Positions 48,213 to 57,375 of a stretch of DNA of 64,000 nt are shown piece by piece. This DNA comes from Pirellulales bacterium. Its GTDB lineage: Bacteria; Planctomycetota; Planctomycetia; Pirellulales; PALSA-1355. The stretch spans positions 372,001 to 436,000 of the forward strand of contig JALHMI010000002.1 in the NCBI GenBank assembly GCA_022844125.1, in the 5' to 3' direction. The notes under the pieces were generated by a model. That model made no database searches. It saw only the letters and a program-made list of their open reading frames with translations, and was not told where the DNA came from. Position 1 is the first letter of the stretch. The number at the start of each line of letters is the position of its first letter. A program made the position numbers and the translations under genes.

Positions 48213-49481
48213 GTGAGCGGCAATAGAATCCACATCATCGGCATCGGCGACGACGGACTGGCCGGAGTTACCTCGCAGGCCAAGACCCTCATCGACAACG
48301 CGCAGGTTCTGGTCGGCGCCGAACAAGCTCTGGCCCGAATTCCCGTCACGAAGGCCGAACGCGTCGTCGTGGGCGGCAACCTCGACGAGACCCTCGATCG
48401 TATCGCCTCGGCAAGCGGTAAACGCGTCGTTGTCCTGGCCTCGGGCGATCCGCTGTTCTATGGCGTCGCCCGGTACTTGTGCGACAAGCTCGGCAAAGAC
48501 CGTTTCGATGTGATGCCGCACGTGAGCAGCATGCAATTGGCCTTCGCCCGCGTGAAAGAAAGCTGGGAAGAGGCGTACCTGACCGACCTTGCCAATCGGC
48601 CGCTCGATCAGGTGCTGGAAAAGATTCGCTCGGCGCAAAAAGTCGGTCTTTTCACCAGCGATGTGGCCCCGCCGCGGGCCGTAGCCAAAGGGTTGCTCGA
48701 ACGCCGAATCGATTACTTTTCAGCTTATGTCTGCGAGAATCTCGGCTCGCCCGACGAGCGCGTCACGCAGGGCGAACTGGCCGAAATAGCCATGCAGGAC
48801 TTCAGCCCGCTAAACGTCATGGTTCTCATTCGCCGCCCGAACGTGCCCGACCGGCCGAGCGAGGCGATTGGCCGCAGGCTGTTCGGGAATCCCGACGAAG
48901 CATTCTTGCAGTCGAAACCGAAGCAAGGATTGCTCACACCCTCCGAAGTGCGCTCGATGGCGCTGTCGGAGCTGGATTTGGGACCAACGAGCATTGTGTG
49001 GGACATCGGCGCGGGTTCCGGTTCCGTGGCCATCGAAGCGGCGCAAATCGCCACCGGCGGCACGGTGTACGCGATCGAAATGGATCCGCAGGATCACGAA
49101 CTGATCATCACCAATGCCGAACGCTTTGGCGTGAGCAACCTGGTGCCCGTGCTCGGCCGCGCTCCGGACGCTTGGAAAGAACTGCCCGAGCCGGACGCAA
49201 TCTTCGTCGGCGGCAGCAGTCGCGAAATCAGCCGCATCGTGGAATCGGCCTACGAACGGCTTCGAGCCGGTGGGCGATTGGTGGCCAACGTCGGCAGCAT
49301 CGAGAGTCTCTCGGCCGTCCATGCCTCATTGGCGCGCGTCGCCAAGGATGTCAACGTCTGGATGATCAACGTCGCACGCGGCACGTATCAGCTCGAACGC
49401 GTCCGATTCGAGGCCCTCAATCCCACGTTCCTGCTGGGCGTGGTCAAGCCGGGCAAGAGTCCAGAGCGGAAGTCGCCGTGA
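48213..49481 (+). CDS. cobL: bifunctional cobalt-precorrin C5- and C15-methyltransferase/decarboxylase (CbiE-CbiT, CobL-type)
   Basis: This 422-residue enzyme acts in cobalamin synthesis: it methylates C5 and C15 of the corrin ring and decarboxylates the C12 acetate. The N-terminal CbiE part ([27 protein letters not shown]) spans about 1-205. The CbiT part (about 225-415) has the SAM motif [16 protein letters not shown] and YAIEMDP. The start is GTG with AGGCGG upstream. No other cobalamin gene or riboswitch is nearby. The stop overlaps the next GTG. Confidence 0.92.
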   Translation: MSGNRIHIIGIGDDGLAGVTSQAKTLIDNAQVLVGAEQALARIPVTKAERVVVGGNLDETLDRIASASGKRVVVLASGDPLFYGVARYLCDKLGKDRFDVMPHVSSMQLAFARVKESWEEAYLTDLANRPLDQVLEKIRSAQKVGLFTSDVAPPRAVAKGLLERRIDYFSAYVCENLGSPDERVTQGELAEIAMQDFSPLNVMVLIRRPNVPDRPSEAIGRRLFGNPDEAFLQSKPKQGLLTPSEVRSMALSELDLGPTSIVWDIGAGSGSVAIEAAQIATGGTVYAIEMDPQDHELIITNAERFGVSNLVPVLGRAPDAWKELPEPDAIFVGGSSREISRIVESAYERLRAGGRLVANVGSIESLSAVHASLARVAKDVNVWMINVARGTYQLERVRFEALNPTFLLGVVKPGKSPERKSP

Positions 49482-50248
49482 ACGCAGTCGAATATCCACA
49501 ACTCGACGTGCTCGCCGTCGGCGCTCATCCCGACGATGTCGAAATCGCTTGCGGTGGGACGCTCGCAATGCTCGTAAAGCAAGGCTATAAGGTCGGGATC
49601 ATCGACCTGACCGACGGCGAGCCCACTCCGGGCTCGCCCGGCCCTGAAGTGCGGCTGGCCGAGGCCAAGGCGGCGGCCGAAGTCCTCGGCGTGCATGCCC
49701 GCATCCAACTCGACATGCCGAATCGGCGACTGTTCGATTCGTTCGAAGCGCGCGTGGCGCTGGCCAAGGAGTTTCGCCGTTACCGGCCGCGCCTCGTGCT
49801 GGGATTCGGCGACAAGACGCCGCTCGCTTCGCCCGATCACTGGCAGGCAATGCAGATCACCGACGCCGCGATCTTCTACTCCCGCCTTACCAAGTGGGAT
49901 GAGCACTTCGACGGCTTGCCGGTGCACACCATTTCGGCCCACCTGTATTACACCCTGGGGTTCACCTCGCTTACGCTACCACTCGCCGCGGGTCACCTGG
50001 TCGTCGATATCGGCGAAACCATCGATACGAAGATCAAGGCCGTCCGCTGCTACGCCACGCAGTTCCCCAAGGCCAAGGAACACATCTTCGAACGCATTCG
50101 CGCCAGCGCCATGCATGACGGCATCTCGGCCGGCTACGACGCGGGAGAGCTGTTCGCCGCCACGCGCACGCTCGGCACGCGAGATCTCGTGCACTTCCTG
50201 TTCGGCCAGACACCGGCGGACGAACCTCGCAAACCGCCCGTGCGCTGA
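49478..50248 (+). CDS. PIG-L (LmbE) family deacetylase, BshB1-like
   Basis: Starting at GTG 49478 (GTGA overlap with the CbiET gene) this is 256 residues. [22 protein letters not shown] carries the zinc motif [27 protein letters not shown] and PNRRLFDS follow closely the bacillithiol deacetylase BshB1 pattern. [21 protein letters not shown] and [21 protein letters not shown] complete the fold. It removes N-acetyl from a GlcNAc-type conjugate by family knowledge. Bacillithiol synthesis is possible, but bshA and bshC are not in the window. An open frame extends upstream to 48479 but overlaps the CbiET gene entirely. Confidence 0.85.
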   Translation: MNAVEYPQLDVLAVGAHPDDVEIACGGTLAMLVKQGYKVGIIDLTDGEPTPGSPGPEVRLAEAKAAAEVLGVHARIQLDMPNRRLFDSFEARVALAKEFRRYRPRLVLGFGDKTPLASPDHWQAMQITDAAIFYSRLTKWDEHFDGLPVHTISAHLYYTLGFTSLTLPLAAGHLVVDIGETIDTKIKAVRCYATQFPKAKEHIFERIRASAMHDGISAGYDAGELFAATRTLGTRDLVHFLFGQTPADEPRKPPVR

Positions 50249-50251
50249 TCA

Positions 50252-51244
50252 TCAGAGCGATCGAAACTCGCGCAGCGCGGCCAGCACGACTTCCAAGTCC
50301 GCCGGCAACGGCGCCACGAACTCGAGTTCCTTGCCCGTCTCGGGATGCGCAATCACCAGTCGCCGGGCGTGGAGCGCCTGACGGGCCAGCACGACGGTAT
50401 CGTCCTCGGGTTTTCCGATTAGCTCGCCGCGCGTCAGCACCGCGCGACCCCCATACAGCCGGTCGCACAGCACCGGGCAACCGATGTATCCTAGATGCAG
50501 ACGAATCTGGTGCGTCCGGCCACTCTTGGGGAGCACGCGGTAACTCAGAAATCCGCGAAACCGCTCGACAACTTCATAGAAAGTCTGGGCCGGCTTGCTG
50601 ATCGCCTCATCGCGGCGAATTGCCATCTTCTCGCGCTGGTAAGGATGCGGACCAATCGGCTGGTCGATCGTATCCCGATCGCGATCGTTGCGGCCGACGC
50701 AGATGGCGAAGTACTCTTTTTCGAGCGTGCGCTGCTCGAACTGTTCCGACAGACGCATGTGCGCGCGATCGGTCTTGGCTACCACAATCACTCCGCTCGT
50801 GTCACGATCCAGGCGATGCACAATGCCCGGACGCGACGGGCCGCCGGTGGTGCTCAGGTTATCGAAATGAAACCGCAGCGCCGCGGTAAGCGTGCCGTTC
50901 CAGTGTCCCCGGCCGGGATGAACGACCATTCCCGGGGGCTTGTTGATCGCCGCGATCTGGTCGTCCTCATATAGCACTTCGAGCGGAATGTCCTCGCCCG
51001 GCGGCGCTTCGCGCGGAAGCTCCGGCAGAAAGATCTCGATCTGCTCACCACCTTGCAGCTTATGGGCGGCCTTCACGCGGCGACCATCGAGCTTCACGCC
51101 TGCCGCATTGATCACTTTGCGCAGCAAGACGCGGCTGTACGTGGGAAACTGCGAGACCAGAAAAACGTCGAGCCTGGTATCCGCCGCTGCGGCCGGCACA
51201 ATCAGTTCGCGCGGTTCGCTGGTGAGTTCTTGTTCGCCGCTCAT
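50252..51244 (-). CDS. rluD: 23S rRNA pseudouridine synthase, RluD type
   Basis: This is a 330-residue protein. An S4 RNA-binding domain (RLDVFLVSQFPTYSRVLLRKVI in parts, about 24-70) precedes the catalytic RluA-type domain with INKPPGMVVHPG and HRLDRDTSG containing catalytic Asp146. Later motifs are KEYFAICVG and GRTHQIRLHL. The S4 domain and motif spacing favour RluD. It converges with the deacetylase, stops being three bases apart. Confidence 0.93.
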   Translation of the reverse strand: MSGEQELTSEPRELIVPAAAADTRLDVFLVSQFPTYSRVLLRKVINAAGVKLDGRRVKAAHKLQGGEQIEIFLPELPREAPPGEDIPLEVLYEDDQIAAINKPPGMVVHPGRGHWNGTLTAALRFHFDNLSTTGGPSRPGIVHRLDRDTSGVIVVAKTDRAHMRLSEQFEQRTLEKEYFAICVGRNDRDRDTIDQPIGPHPYQREKMAIRRDEAISKPAQTFYEVVERFRGFLSYRVLPKSGRTHQIRLHLGYIGCPVLCDRLYGGRAVLTRGELIGKPEDDTVVLARQALHARRLVIAHPETGKELEFVAPLPADLEVVLAALREFRSL

Positions 51245-51281
51245 CGGTGCACTTTACATTTCGCGGCGAGCGGCACGCGCG

Positions 51282-52163
51282 CTACTGGGGTGTCTCGGTT
51301 GCTGGCGCAGGTTCGCCCGGCTTTGCTTCTTCAGCCGGCGCCGACTCGGCAGCCGCAGCATCAGCCCCCGGATCTGCCGGTGCGCTCTCGCCTTCGCCGG
51401 CCTTGTCAGCGGCCGGCTCGATTCCCAAACTGGGAAGGCTTGTTGCAGGATCCGAGAGCGATGACGGCACTTTCAGCGTGCCCGCATCCGGCTCCTTCAA
51501 GAAGTCAGGGCGAGCGCCGGGCGTTCCGGGTTCGCCGGTTAAAGGCGCGGGCGGCTCGTACTTGGCCAGCCAGTCGTAGAACGCCTTGGTGCCGTGTTCG
51601 TCGAGTTTAGTCACCCGCTCCTTTGCGGCAGCGGCGAATGGTCCGTTGGGAAATTTTTCTGCAAGCTCGGAATAGGCGGCTCGAGCCTTTTCCAGATCTC
51701 CCATCGCCTCATAACTTCGCGCCAACCCGTATCCAGCTCGCTGCTGAATCGCCGGATCATTTACCGATTGCAGCGCGCGGAACGTCTCACTGGCTTCACG
51801 CAATTGCTCGCTGGCAGCGGTGCGATCGGTGAGCAGGCGATTCGTACCTGCATCGAGCTTCCAGTCAGCAAGCGTCAATCGCGCCATGCTCGCCACCGTG
51901 CTTCCGGCATTCTGCTGGGCGATGTCTTCCAGCAGTTGCTCGTCGCGAGTGCCTGTGCTCACGGCCTGCATGTATTCGTCCCAGGCCACGGCCGACTGCG
52001 ACGCGTTTTGCACCGAGATGTACCACCACGCCAGCCCGATAAATAGCGCTGCGATAATGGCCGCCAGGACGCCGCGTCCGTAAGGTTTCACCCGCTCGGC
52101 TCCCTGAGCCAGCGAGCTTGCCAGGACGTTCGTCTCCAATTCGTGACGTCGCTCCGTCTTCAT
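51282..52163 (-). CDS. single-span membrane protein with TPR-like periplasmic domain
   Basis: Read from ATG at 52163 (GAAGG upstream) this gives 293 residues: a short cytoplasmic tail (MKTERRHELETNVLASSL), one membrane helix (VLAAIIAALFIGLAWWYI), an alpha-helical domain with TPR patterns (YGLARSYEAMGDLEKARAAYSELAEKFPNGPF) and a Pro/Ala/Glu-rich low-complexity tail of about 90 residues. The topology recalls YfgM/BamD-like proteins, but identity is not certain. The ORF extends upstream to 52295 without further support. Confidence 0.7.
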   Translation of the reverse strand: MKTERRHELETNVLASSLAQGAERVKPYGRGVLAAIIAALFIGLAWWYISVQNASQSAVAWDEYMQAVSTGTRDEQLLEDIAQQNAGSTVASMARLTLADWKLDAGTNRLLTDRTAASEQLREASETFRALQSVNDPAIQQRAGYGLARSYEAMGDLEKARAAYSELAEKFPNGPFAAAAKERVTKLDEHGTKAFYDWLAKYEPPAPLTGEPGTPGARPDFLKEPDAGTLKVPSSLSDPATSLPSLGIEPAADKAGEGESAPADPGADAAAAESAPAEEAKPGEPAPATETPQ

Positions 52164-52322
52164 TCGGGTGCCTTCGCCTAGTGGGGCAGCGCGAGACGGC
52201 GGCCAATCCGTGCACGCGCACGACCTTGCCACCATAGGGTTTACGAACCCGAAGTATAGGGCTGCCCGGCAAATGGGGTCAAGGCCGGACGGCACGCCCC
52301 CGATTTGTAAGAATGCTGCGAA

Positions 52323-52892
52323 TTAGAGCGGGCGGCGAGGCAGTTCGCGGCAGTACGGCGGCTGTTCAGCTTTGGGGAGCGGCTCGTCGAAGTCTTCAGC
52401 CCACATTTCGCGTTCCGCCTCGCTGGCATAAAAGCGCAGCCAGATCGTCGGATCGCCCCCCATATCGGCACAATCCCAGTGCAAATAGTTCGAGAGCGAG
52501 TCGATCTTCTTTTCCTTGCAGGGGAGAATGTCGCGATAGATCAGGCAGTACAGTTCGCGGTCGGTCAGGTGGTCGGTGAAGTCAAGCACGATTCGCCGTT
52601 CGAACAATTTGTGAATCGTGTCCCACAGCGACTGATGCAACTGCAGATCGTCGAGCGTGTCCGGCAATGCCAGCTGCAACTCGGGCTCGAACCACTGCGA
52701 GATCGGCAGGATCGGCGCTCGTTCCCAGGCCAGCATCGACGCGAGAAACTCGTTCTCCATCGGCGTGGGCAGCTCGGCGACGTTCACGCTGCGAATGGCC
52801 TCGTCGAAATACGGCTCCAATTCGTCGCGCAACTCCGCGTTGCGCAGCAGGTGTTCGACTTCGTCAGGAAGCGGCTTGTGATTGGTGGACAT
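52323..52892 (-). CDS. conserved planctomycete-type hypothetical protein
   Basis: Read from ATG at 52892 this gives 189 residues: a soluble, acidic protein rich in Trp and aromatic residues (ISQWFEPELQLALP, LHWDCADMGGDPTIWLRFYA, EMWAEDFDEPLP). DRELYCLIYRDILPCKEKK is a striking conserved-looking segment. No signal peptide, membrane helix or family recognised. The gene is divergent from the large FAD/Fe-S gene. Codon use resembles that of its neighbours, supporting coding. Confidence 0.65.
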   Translation of the reverse strand: MSTNHKPLPDEVEHLLRNAELRDELEPYFDEAIRSVNVAELPTPMENEFLASMLAWERAPILPISQWFEPELQLALPDTLDDLQLHQSLWDTIHKLFERRIVLDFTDHLTDRELYCLIYRDILPCKEKKIDSLSNYLHWDCADMGGDPTIWLRFYASEAEREMWAEDFDEPLPKAEQPPYCRELPRRPL

Positions 52893-53090
52893 CGCGGTGA
52901 ATTCAGCCTTGAAGCAGTTGGCGTGGGAGTCCGAACAGAGAGAGGCTTGGCCGTGGCATTTTCTCGACATGAAGACCGATGAATTGGCCTCCAGCTTTTG
53001 ACTCTAACAACAATCGATGAGCGATCAAGTATAATCACGGCAACCTCTTGTGCCCCGCCGTGCCAGCAGCGCAACACGATCGTTAAAGCC

Positions 53091-56057
53091 ATGAATCTCC
53101 CGCCCGCACAATCGGTACAACTGGCAAACTCCCTTAAAAAGCGCCTCGATTGCGAAGTTTTGCTCGACAATCATTCAAGAGCTCTCTACAGCACGGACGC
53201 CAGCGTCTATCAGATCATGCCGCTCGGCGTGGTGCTGCCGCGAACTCATGACGATGTGGTGGCCGCGCACCAGTTCGCTGCCGAAGAAGGCCTGGCGATC
53301 ATTCCTCGCGGAGGCGGCACCAGTCTTTCTGGACAATCGATCGGCGCCGGACTGATCATCGATTTCAGCAAGTACATGCGCGCCGTCGACATCGATCCCG
53401 CTTCGATGACCGCGCGCGTCCAGCCCGGCGTCGTGCTCGACCAGTTCAACGCGGCAGCCGCGCCGCACGGATTGCAGTTTGGGCCCGACGTGGCCACCAG
53501 CAGCCGCGCGAACATCGGTGGCATGATCGGCAACAACTCGGCCGGCGCGCGCTCGATCTGGCAGGGAAAGACCGTCGACAGCGTGATCTCGCTGGATCTC
53601 GTCCTGGCCGACGGCAGCACGGCGACGTTCGGCCCCCGCACCCCGCAGGAACTTGCTCTGGATCAACAGCGCGATGACCTGGCGGGCAACTGCGTTCGTG
53701 AAGTGGCTCGCATCGTCGCTGAGAATCGCAGTCAGATCTACGACCGTTTCCCCGCCGTGCTCCGCCGCGTGAGCGGGTACAACCTCGACGAGTTCGTGCC
53801 CGAGTGCCGCGAGCGGCTGCCGCATCCGGTGCTGATCGCCGGAGCGCGCCAGCGCGAAGCAAGGATGTATCCGGGCGCAACGTTCAACCTCGCGAAGCTG
53901 CTCGTCGGCGCTGAAGGCTCGCTCGGCACCATTACCGAAGCGCTCGTGCATCTGCTGCCGCTCCCCAAGGTGCGTTGCGTCATCGTGCTGCACTTTGAGT
54001 CGATGCAAACCGCCGTCGCTTCGGTGAATACGATTCTCTCTTGCGAGCCATCCGCCGCCGAACTGCTCGATGGGCTCATTGTTCGCATGGCCCGCCAAAG
54101 CCTTGAGTATCGCAACTACCTGAACTTCGTCGTCGGCGAACCCGAATCGCTGGTGCTCGTCGAGTTCAACGGCCAGGATCAGGCAGCAGTCGAGGCCAAG
54201 GCCGCTCTACTCATCGAACGACTGCGCGGACAGCAGGGCCTTTTCCACATCCTACCGGCGATGGAAAAGTCGCTCTGCGACCATGTGTGGGCCTGCCGCA
54301 AGGCCGCCTTGCCCCTGCTGCTTGGCCTACCAGGCACGCGCAAGCCGGTCGCCTTTGTCGAGGATGCCGCGGTTGCGCCCGAGCATCTGCCGGCATTCGT
54401 CGAGCGGTTCTGTGAGATCATGGCCCGCCACGACACCGACGGTGCGTTCTATGGCCATGCCTCGGTTGGCTGCTTACACATTCGCCCGATGCTCGACCTC
54501 CGCAAAGCGGAAGACATCAAACGGTTCGAGCAAATCTCTGCAGAGGTCTGCGAGCTGGTCGTCGAGTACGGCGGCGCGATGAGCGGGGAGCATGGCGACG
54601 GACTGGCCCGCAGCTATCTTAACGAACGCCTGTTTGGCCCAAGACTCTATCAAGCCTTCAAAGAAGTGAAGCGGGCCTTCGATCCGGAACATCGGCTGAA
54701 CCCTGGCAAAGTGGTGGACGGGCCAAGCCCGGCGGAGAACCTCCGCTACGGCACGCAGTATCGCACGCTGGACGTGCCCACCGTGTTCGACTACTCGCGT
54801 GAGGGTGGATTTGCTGCGGCCGTCGAACTCTGCAACGGTGCTGGCGTCTGTCGGAAGCTACAGACCGGCACGATGTGTCCCTCGTTCATGGTCACGCGCG
54901 ATGAGGAACACAGCACGCGCGGTCGGGCAAATGCCCTGCGGCTGGTGCTGTCAGGTGCGCTGCCCAAGGAAGAACTTACCGGCGAGCGAATGTTCGAAAC
55001 GTACGACCTCTGCCTGGGCTGCAAGGGCTGCAAGGCTGAGTGCCCATCGAACGTCGACGTGGCCAAGCTCAAGATGGAGTTCTTGCACAGCTACCACAAC
55101 GAGCATGGTACGCCGCTCGGCGTCCGGCTCATGGCCAACGCCGCGGGCCTGAATCGTCTCGGCTCCGCATTCGCCCCGCTTTCGAATTGGATCACCCAAT
55201 TGCCCGGCGCAGGCTGGCTGGCATCGCGGGTCATGGGCATCGATGCCCGCCGTCCCCTACCCCGCTTCGAACGCCAGCACTTTCGCAGGTGGTTTGCGCG
55301 CACACACCAGCCGGAGGCGACTCGTGACCGAAAAGCCAGTGCTCCGCGCGGGCCCATCGTGCTGCTCGATGACTGCCTCACGAGCTACTGCGAACCAAGG
55401 GTCAATCGCTCGGCGGTGAACGTTCTCGAGGCGGCCGGATACGAAGTGCACCTGGCCGGACTGAACTGCTGTGGCCGCACCTGGGCGTCGAAAGGCATGC
55501 TCAAGGAGGCCCAGCATCTCGCGCGACAAAACATCGCCAGACTGCTCCCCTGGGCCCGGCAGGGCGTGCCGATCGTTGGCTGCGAACCGTCTTGCATCCT
55601 AATGCTGGCCGATGAGTATCGTGATTTGGTACCCGGTGAAGAAGCCGAGACGGTCGCAGCGCAGGCGGCCCTTGTCGATTCGCACCTGCTCCGCGCTGGG
55701 GTTGAGTTGAAATTCAAACCCGCCGTGCAGAAGATCGTTCTGCACGGACACTGCCATCAGAAGGCGCTGGTCGGCGCGGGCGAGACGCTGACCGCACTGC
55801 GGGCGATTCCCGGCGCAGCAGTAACGCTGGTCGATTCGGGCTGCTGTGGCATGGCTGGCTCGTTCGGCTACGAGCACTACGACATGAGCATGGCGATTGG
55901 CGAACGCGTGCTGTTTCCCACGGTCCGCAATGCGTCCGGCAGCACGATCTGTGCTCCCGGGTTTTCCTGCCGACACCAGATCGAACATGGCACGGGGCGA
56001 AAGGCCGCACATCCGATCGAAATACTGGCAGCTCACCTCGTCTATGAACGCCGTTAG
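53091..56057 (+). CDS. FAD-linked oxidase with Fe-S and CCG domains, D-lactate dehydrogenase-type
   Basis: This 988-residue protein starts best at ATG 53091. The PCMH FAD domain has IPRGGGTSLSGQSIG (72-86), the FAD-oxidase C-terminal domain runs to about 540 with GHASVGCLHIRP and GGAMSGEHGDG. Two 4Fe-4S motifs start at Cys581 (CNGAGVCRK...MCPSF) and Cys641 (CLGCKGCKAECP). Two CCG cysteine-rich motifs follow at 793-794 and 918-919. It is a fusion of GlcD-like and GlcF-like modules, as in quinone-linked D-lactate dehydrogenases (Dld-II) or D-2-hydroxyglutarate-type enzymes; the substrate cannot be fixed. An in-frame ATG at 52998 adds 31 residues. Confidence 0.92.
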   Translation: MNLPPAQSVQLANSLKKRLDCEVLLDNHSRALYSTDASVYQIMPLGVVLPRTHDDVVAAHQFAAEEGLAIIPRGGGTSLSGQSIGAGLIIDFSKYMRAVDIDPASMTARVQPGVVLDQFNAAAAPHGLQFGPDVATSSRANIGGMIGNNSAGARSIWQGKTVDSVISLDLVLADGSTATFGPRTPQELALDQQRDDLAGNCVREVARIVAENRSQIYDRFPAVLRRVSGYNLDEFVPECRERLPHPVLIAGARQREARMYPGATFNLAKLLVGAEGSLGTITEALVHLLPLPKVRCVIVLHFESMQTAVASVNTILSCEPSAAELLDGLIVRMARQSLEYRNYLNFVVGEPESLVLVEFNGQDQAAVEAKAALLIERLRGQQGLFHILPAMEKSLCDHVWACRKAALPLLLGLPGTRKPVAFVEDAAVAPEHLPAFVERFCEIMARHDTDGAFYGHASVGCLHIRPMLDLRKAEDIKRFEQISAEVCELVVEYGGAMSGEHGDGLARSYLNERLFGPRLYQAFKEVKRAFDPEHRLNPGKVVDGPSPAENLRYGTQYRTLDVPTVFDYSREGGFAAAVELCNGAGVCRKLQTGTMCPSFMVTRDEEHSTRGRANALRLVLSGALPKEELTGERMFETYDLCLGCKGCKAECPSNVDVAKLKMEFLHSYHNEHGTPLGVRLMANAAGLNRLGSAFAPLSNWITQLPGAGWLASRVMGIDARRPLPRFERQHFRRWFARTHQPEATRDRKASAPRGPIVLLDDCLTSYCEPRVNRSAVNVLEAAGYEVHLAGLNCCGRTWASKGMLKEAQHLARQNIARLLPWARQGVPIVGCEPSCILMLADEYRDLVPGEEAETVAAQAALVDSHLLRAGVELKFKPAVQKIVLHGHCHQKALVGAGETLTALRAIPGAAVTLVDSGCCGMAGSFGYEHYDMSMAIGERVLFPTVRNASGSTICAPGFSCRHQIEHGTGRKAAHPIEILAAHLVYERR

Positions 56058-56153
56058 AGGTTTGCCGGTAGACGCAAGAATCTGGATGGGATTTTGCTCC
56101 TCAGCCGGCTTACAAACTGGGCAGCGGCACAAGTTCAGATTGAGCAGTCCCCC

Positions 56154-56723
56154 CTACTGAGGAGCGTCTTCCCGCCCGGACGTGAGCGTCTCGAATTGCA
56201 GCCCTTCGCCGGCCATTTTCTCGACGAGCCGCTCGCGGACTTCACGCAGCCCCAGCAGAAATGGCTCCGCTTGATCTCCGTACGCTCGCATCGCGTACTG
56301 CTGCGAAACCAGTCCTCCGCCCGGACGCTTCTCATAGCGAAACACGTTGAACTCCACGAATGAAGCATCCTCCGGCCAGACGACGAAATCGAGCACGACC
56401 ACGCCTGTTTTAGGATTCTCGATTACGGCGCTCGGAGACTGCGGATACTTCTGCTTGAGCTCTTTGATCGTGGCCGTGGCGTAGGCCACGGGGTCGTCCA
56501 GACTGCTGAAGCTGCGAATCGCGGCCAGCCGAGTCCAGCGGTCGAGCTTCTCGCCCGCGGGCAGATACTCCTTAATCGTCGCACCGGGATCCTCGCCTTC
56601 GAAGGCCAGCCCCAAGGTTTCGCCGTTGAACTGCACTTTCTCGTTCGCATTGGCGCGCTGCTCATCGGCGGCGAGCGAACTTGTCAGACAAGCGAACGCA
56701 ACAAGAGCGGCAAGCAAGCGCAT
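56154..56723 (-). CDS. exported protein of unknown function
   Basis: Read from ATG at 56723 this gives 189 residues with a clear signal peptide (RLLAALVAFACLTSSLAA). The mature part has KVQFNGETLGLAFEGEDPGATIKEYLPAGEKLDRW in pieces, then a beta-rich region (PKTGVVVLDFVVWPEDASFVEFNVFRYEKR) and an amphipathic helical tail. No family recognised. It follows rpiB on the same strand, 140 bases downstream. Confidence 0.65.
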   Translation of the reverse strand: MRLLAALVAFACLTSSLAADEQRANANEKVQFNGETLGLAFEGEDPGATIKEYLPAGEKLDRWTRLAAIRSFSSLDDPVAYATATIKELKQKYPQSPSAVIENPKTGVVVLDFVVWPEDASFVEFNVFRYEKRPGGGLVSQQYAMRAYGDQAEPFLLGLREVRERLVEKMAGEGLQFETLTSGREDAPQ

Positions 56724-56863
56724 CGTGTGAGACCTCGCGAGATCGTGGCAGTTCTTGAGTTGGCTAGGGGGATTTGGCCCCGCCACAACTCTAGGCCACT
56801 TCGCGATCGTACGCCCTGGAGGCCGCGATTCACGCGAGAATCGCGGCAAAACACCGTGCCCTA

Positions 56864-57319
56864 TTACGGCGCCCCCGGATGCTGCCGCTCAATCTCGGAA
56901 ATCTTCTCGACGCGGCGCGCATGGCGACCACCTTCGAAATCGGTTTTCAGCCAGATCTCTACCATCCGATCGATGAGCCGCTCGCCGAGCATATCGGCCG
57001 ATAAACACAGCACATTCAGGTCGTTGTGACGGCGGCTCATCTCGGCCGTTAGATCGTCGTGGCAGGGAGCCGCGCGCACACCGGGAAACTTATTCGCGGC
57101 AATGCACATGCCAATGCCGGTGCCACAAATCAGAATGCCGCGATCAACCTTGCCGCTACTTACGTGACCGCCCACCACTTGTGCGATATCAGGATAGTCG
57201 ACACTTTCGGCCGAATGCGGCCCGACGTCGACAACTTCCTGATTCAGACGATTCAGCAGGTCGATCACCTTGCTCTTGATGACGAAGCCCCGATGATCGC
57301 TGCCAACGGCAATACGCAT
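56864..57319 (-). CDS. rpiB: ribose-5-phosphate isomerase B
   Basis: This 151-residue sugar-phosphate isomerase (RpiB/LacAB family) interconverts ribose-5-P and ribulose-5-P. It opens MRIAVGSDHRGFVIK, with the catalytic Cys region GILICGTGIGMCIAANK and HDDLTAEMSRRHNDLNVL. GGTGGAG precedes the start at 57319. It lies 56 bases downstream of the Sua5/phosphatase fusion, reproducing the ywlC-ywlE-ywlF neighbourhood of Bacillus. Confidence 0.94.
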   Translation of the reverse strand: MRIAVGSDHRGFVIKSKVIDLLNRLNQEVVDVGPHSAESVDYPDIAQVVGGHVSSGKVDRGILICGTGIGMCIAANKFPGVRAAPCHDDLTAEMSRRHNDLNVLCLSADMLGERLIDRMVEIWLKTDFEGGRHARRVEKISEIERQHPGAP

Positions 57320-57375
57320 AAAATTTTCTCCACCTGGAGTGCCATCGCGGTGCTGCCGCGGCGGCACGAACTCTT

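Noticed and set aside
48479-49477. Upstream extension of the PIG-L deacetylase frame
   Set aside because: It lies wholly inside the CbiET gene in another frame; the GTG at 49478 gives the expected deacetylase start.
53175-54098. 307-residue minus-strand frame opposite the FAD domain
   Set aside because: No motifs; the plus frame carries PRGGGTSLSGQ and other conserved FAD-domain segments.
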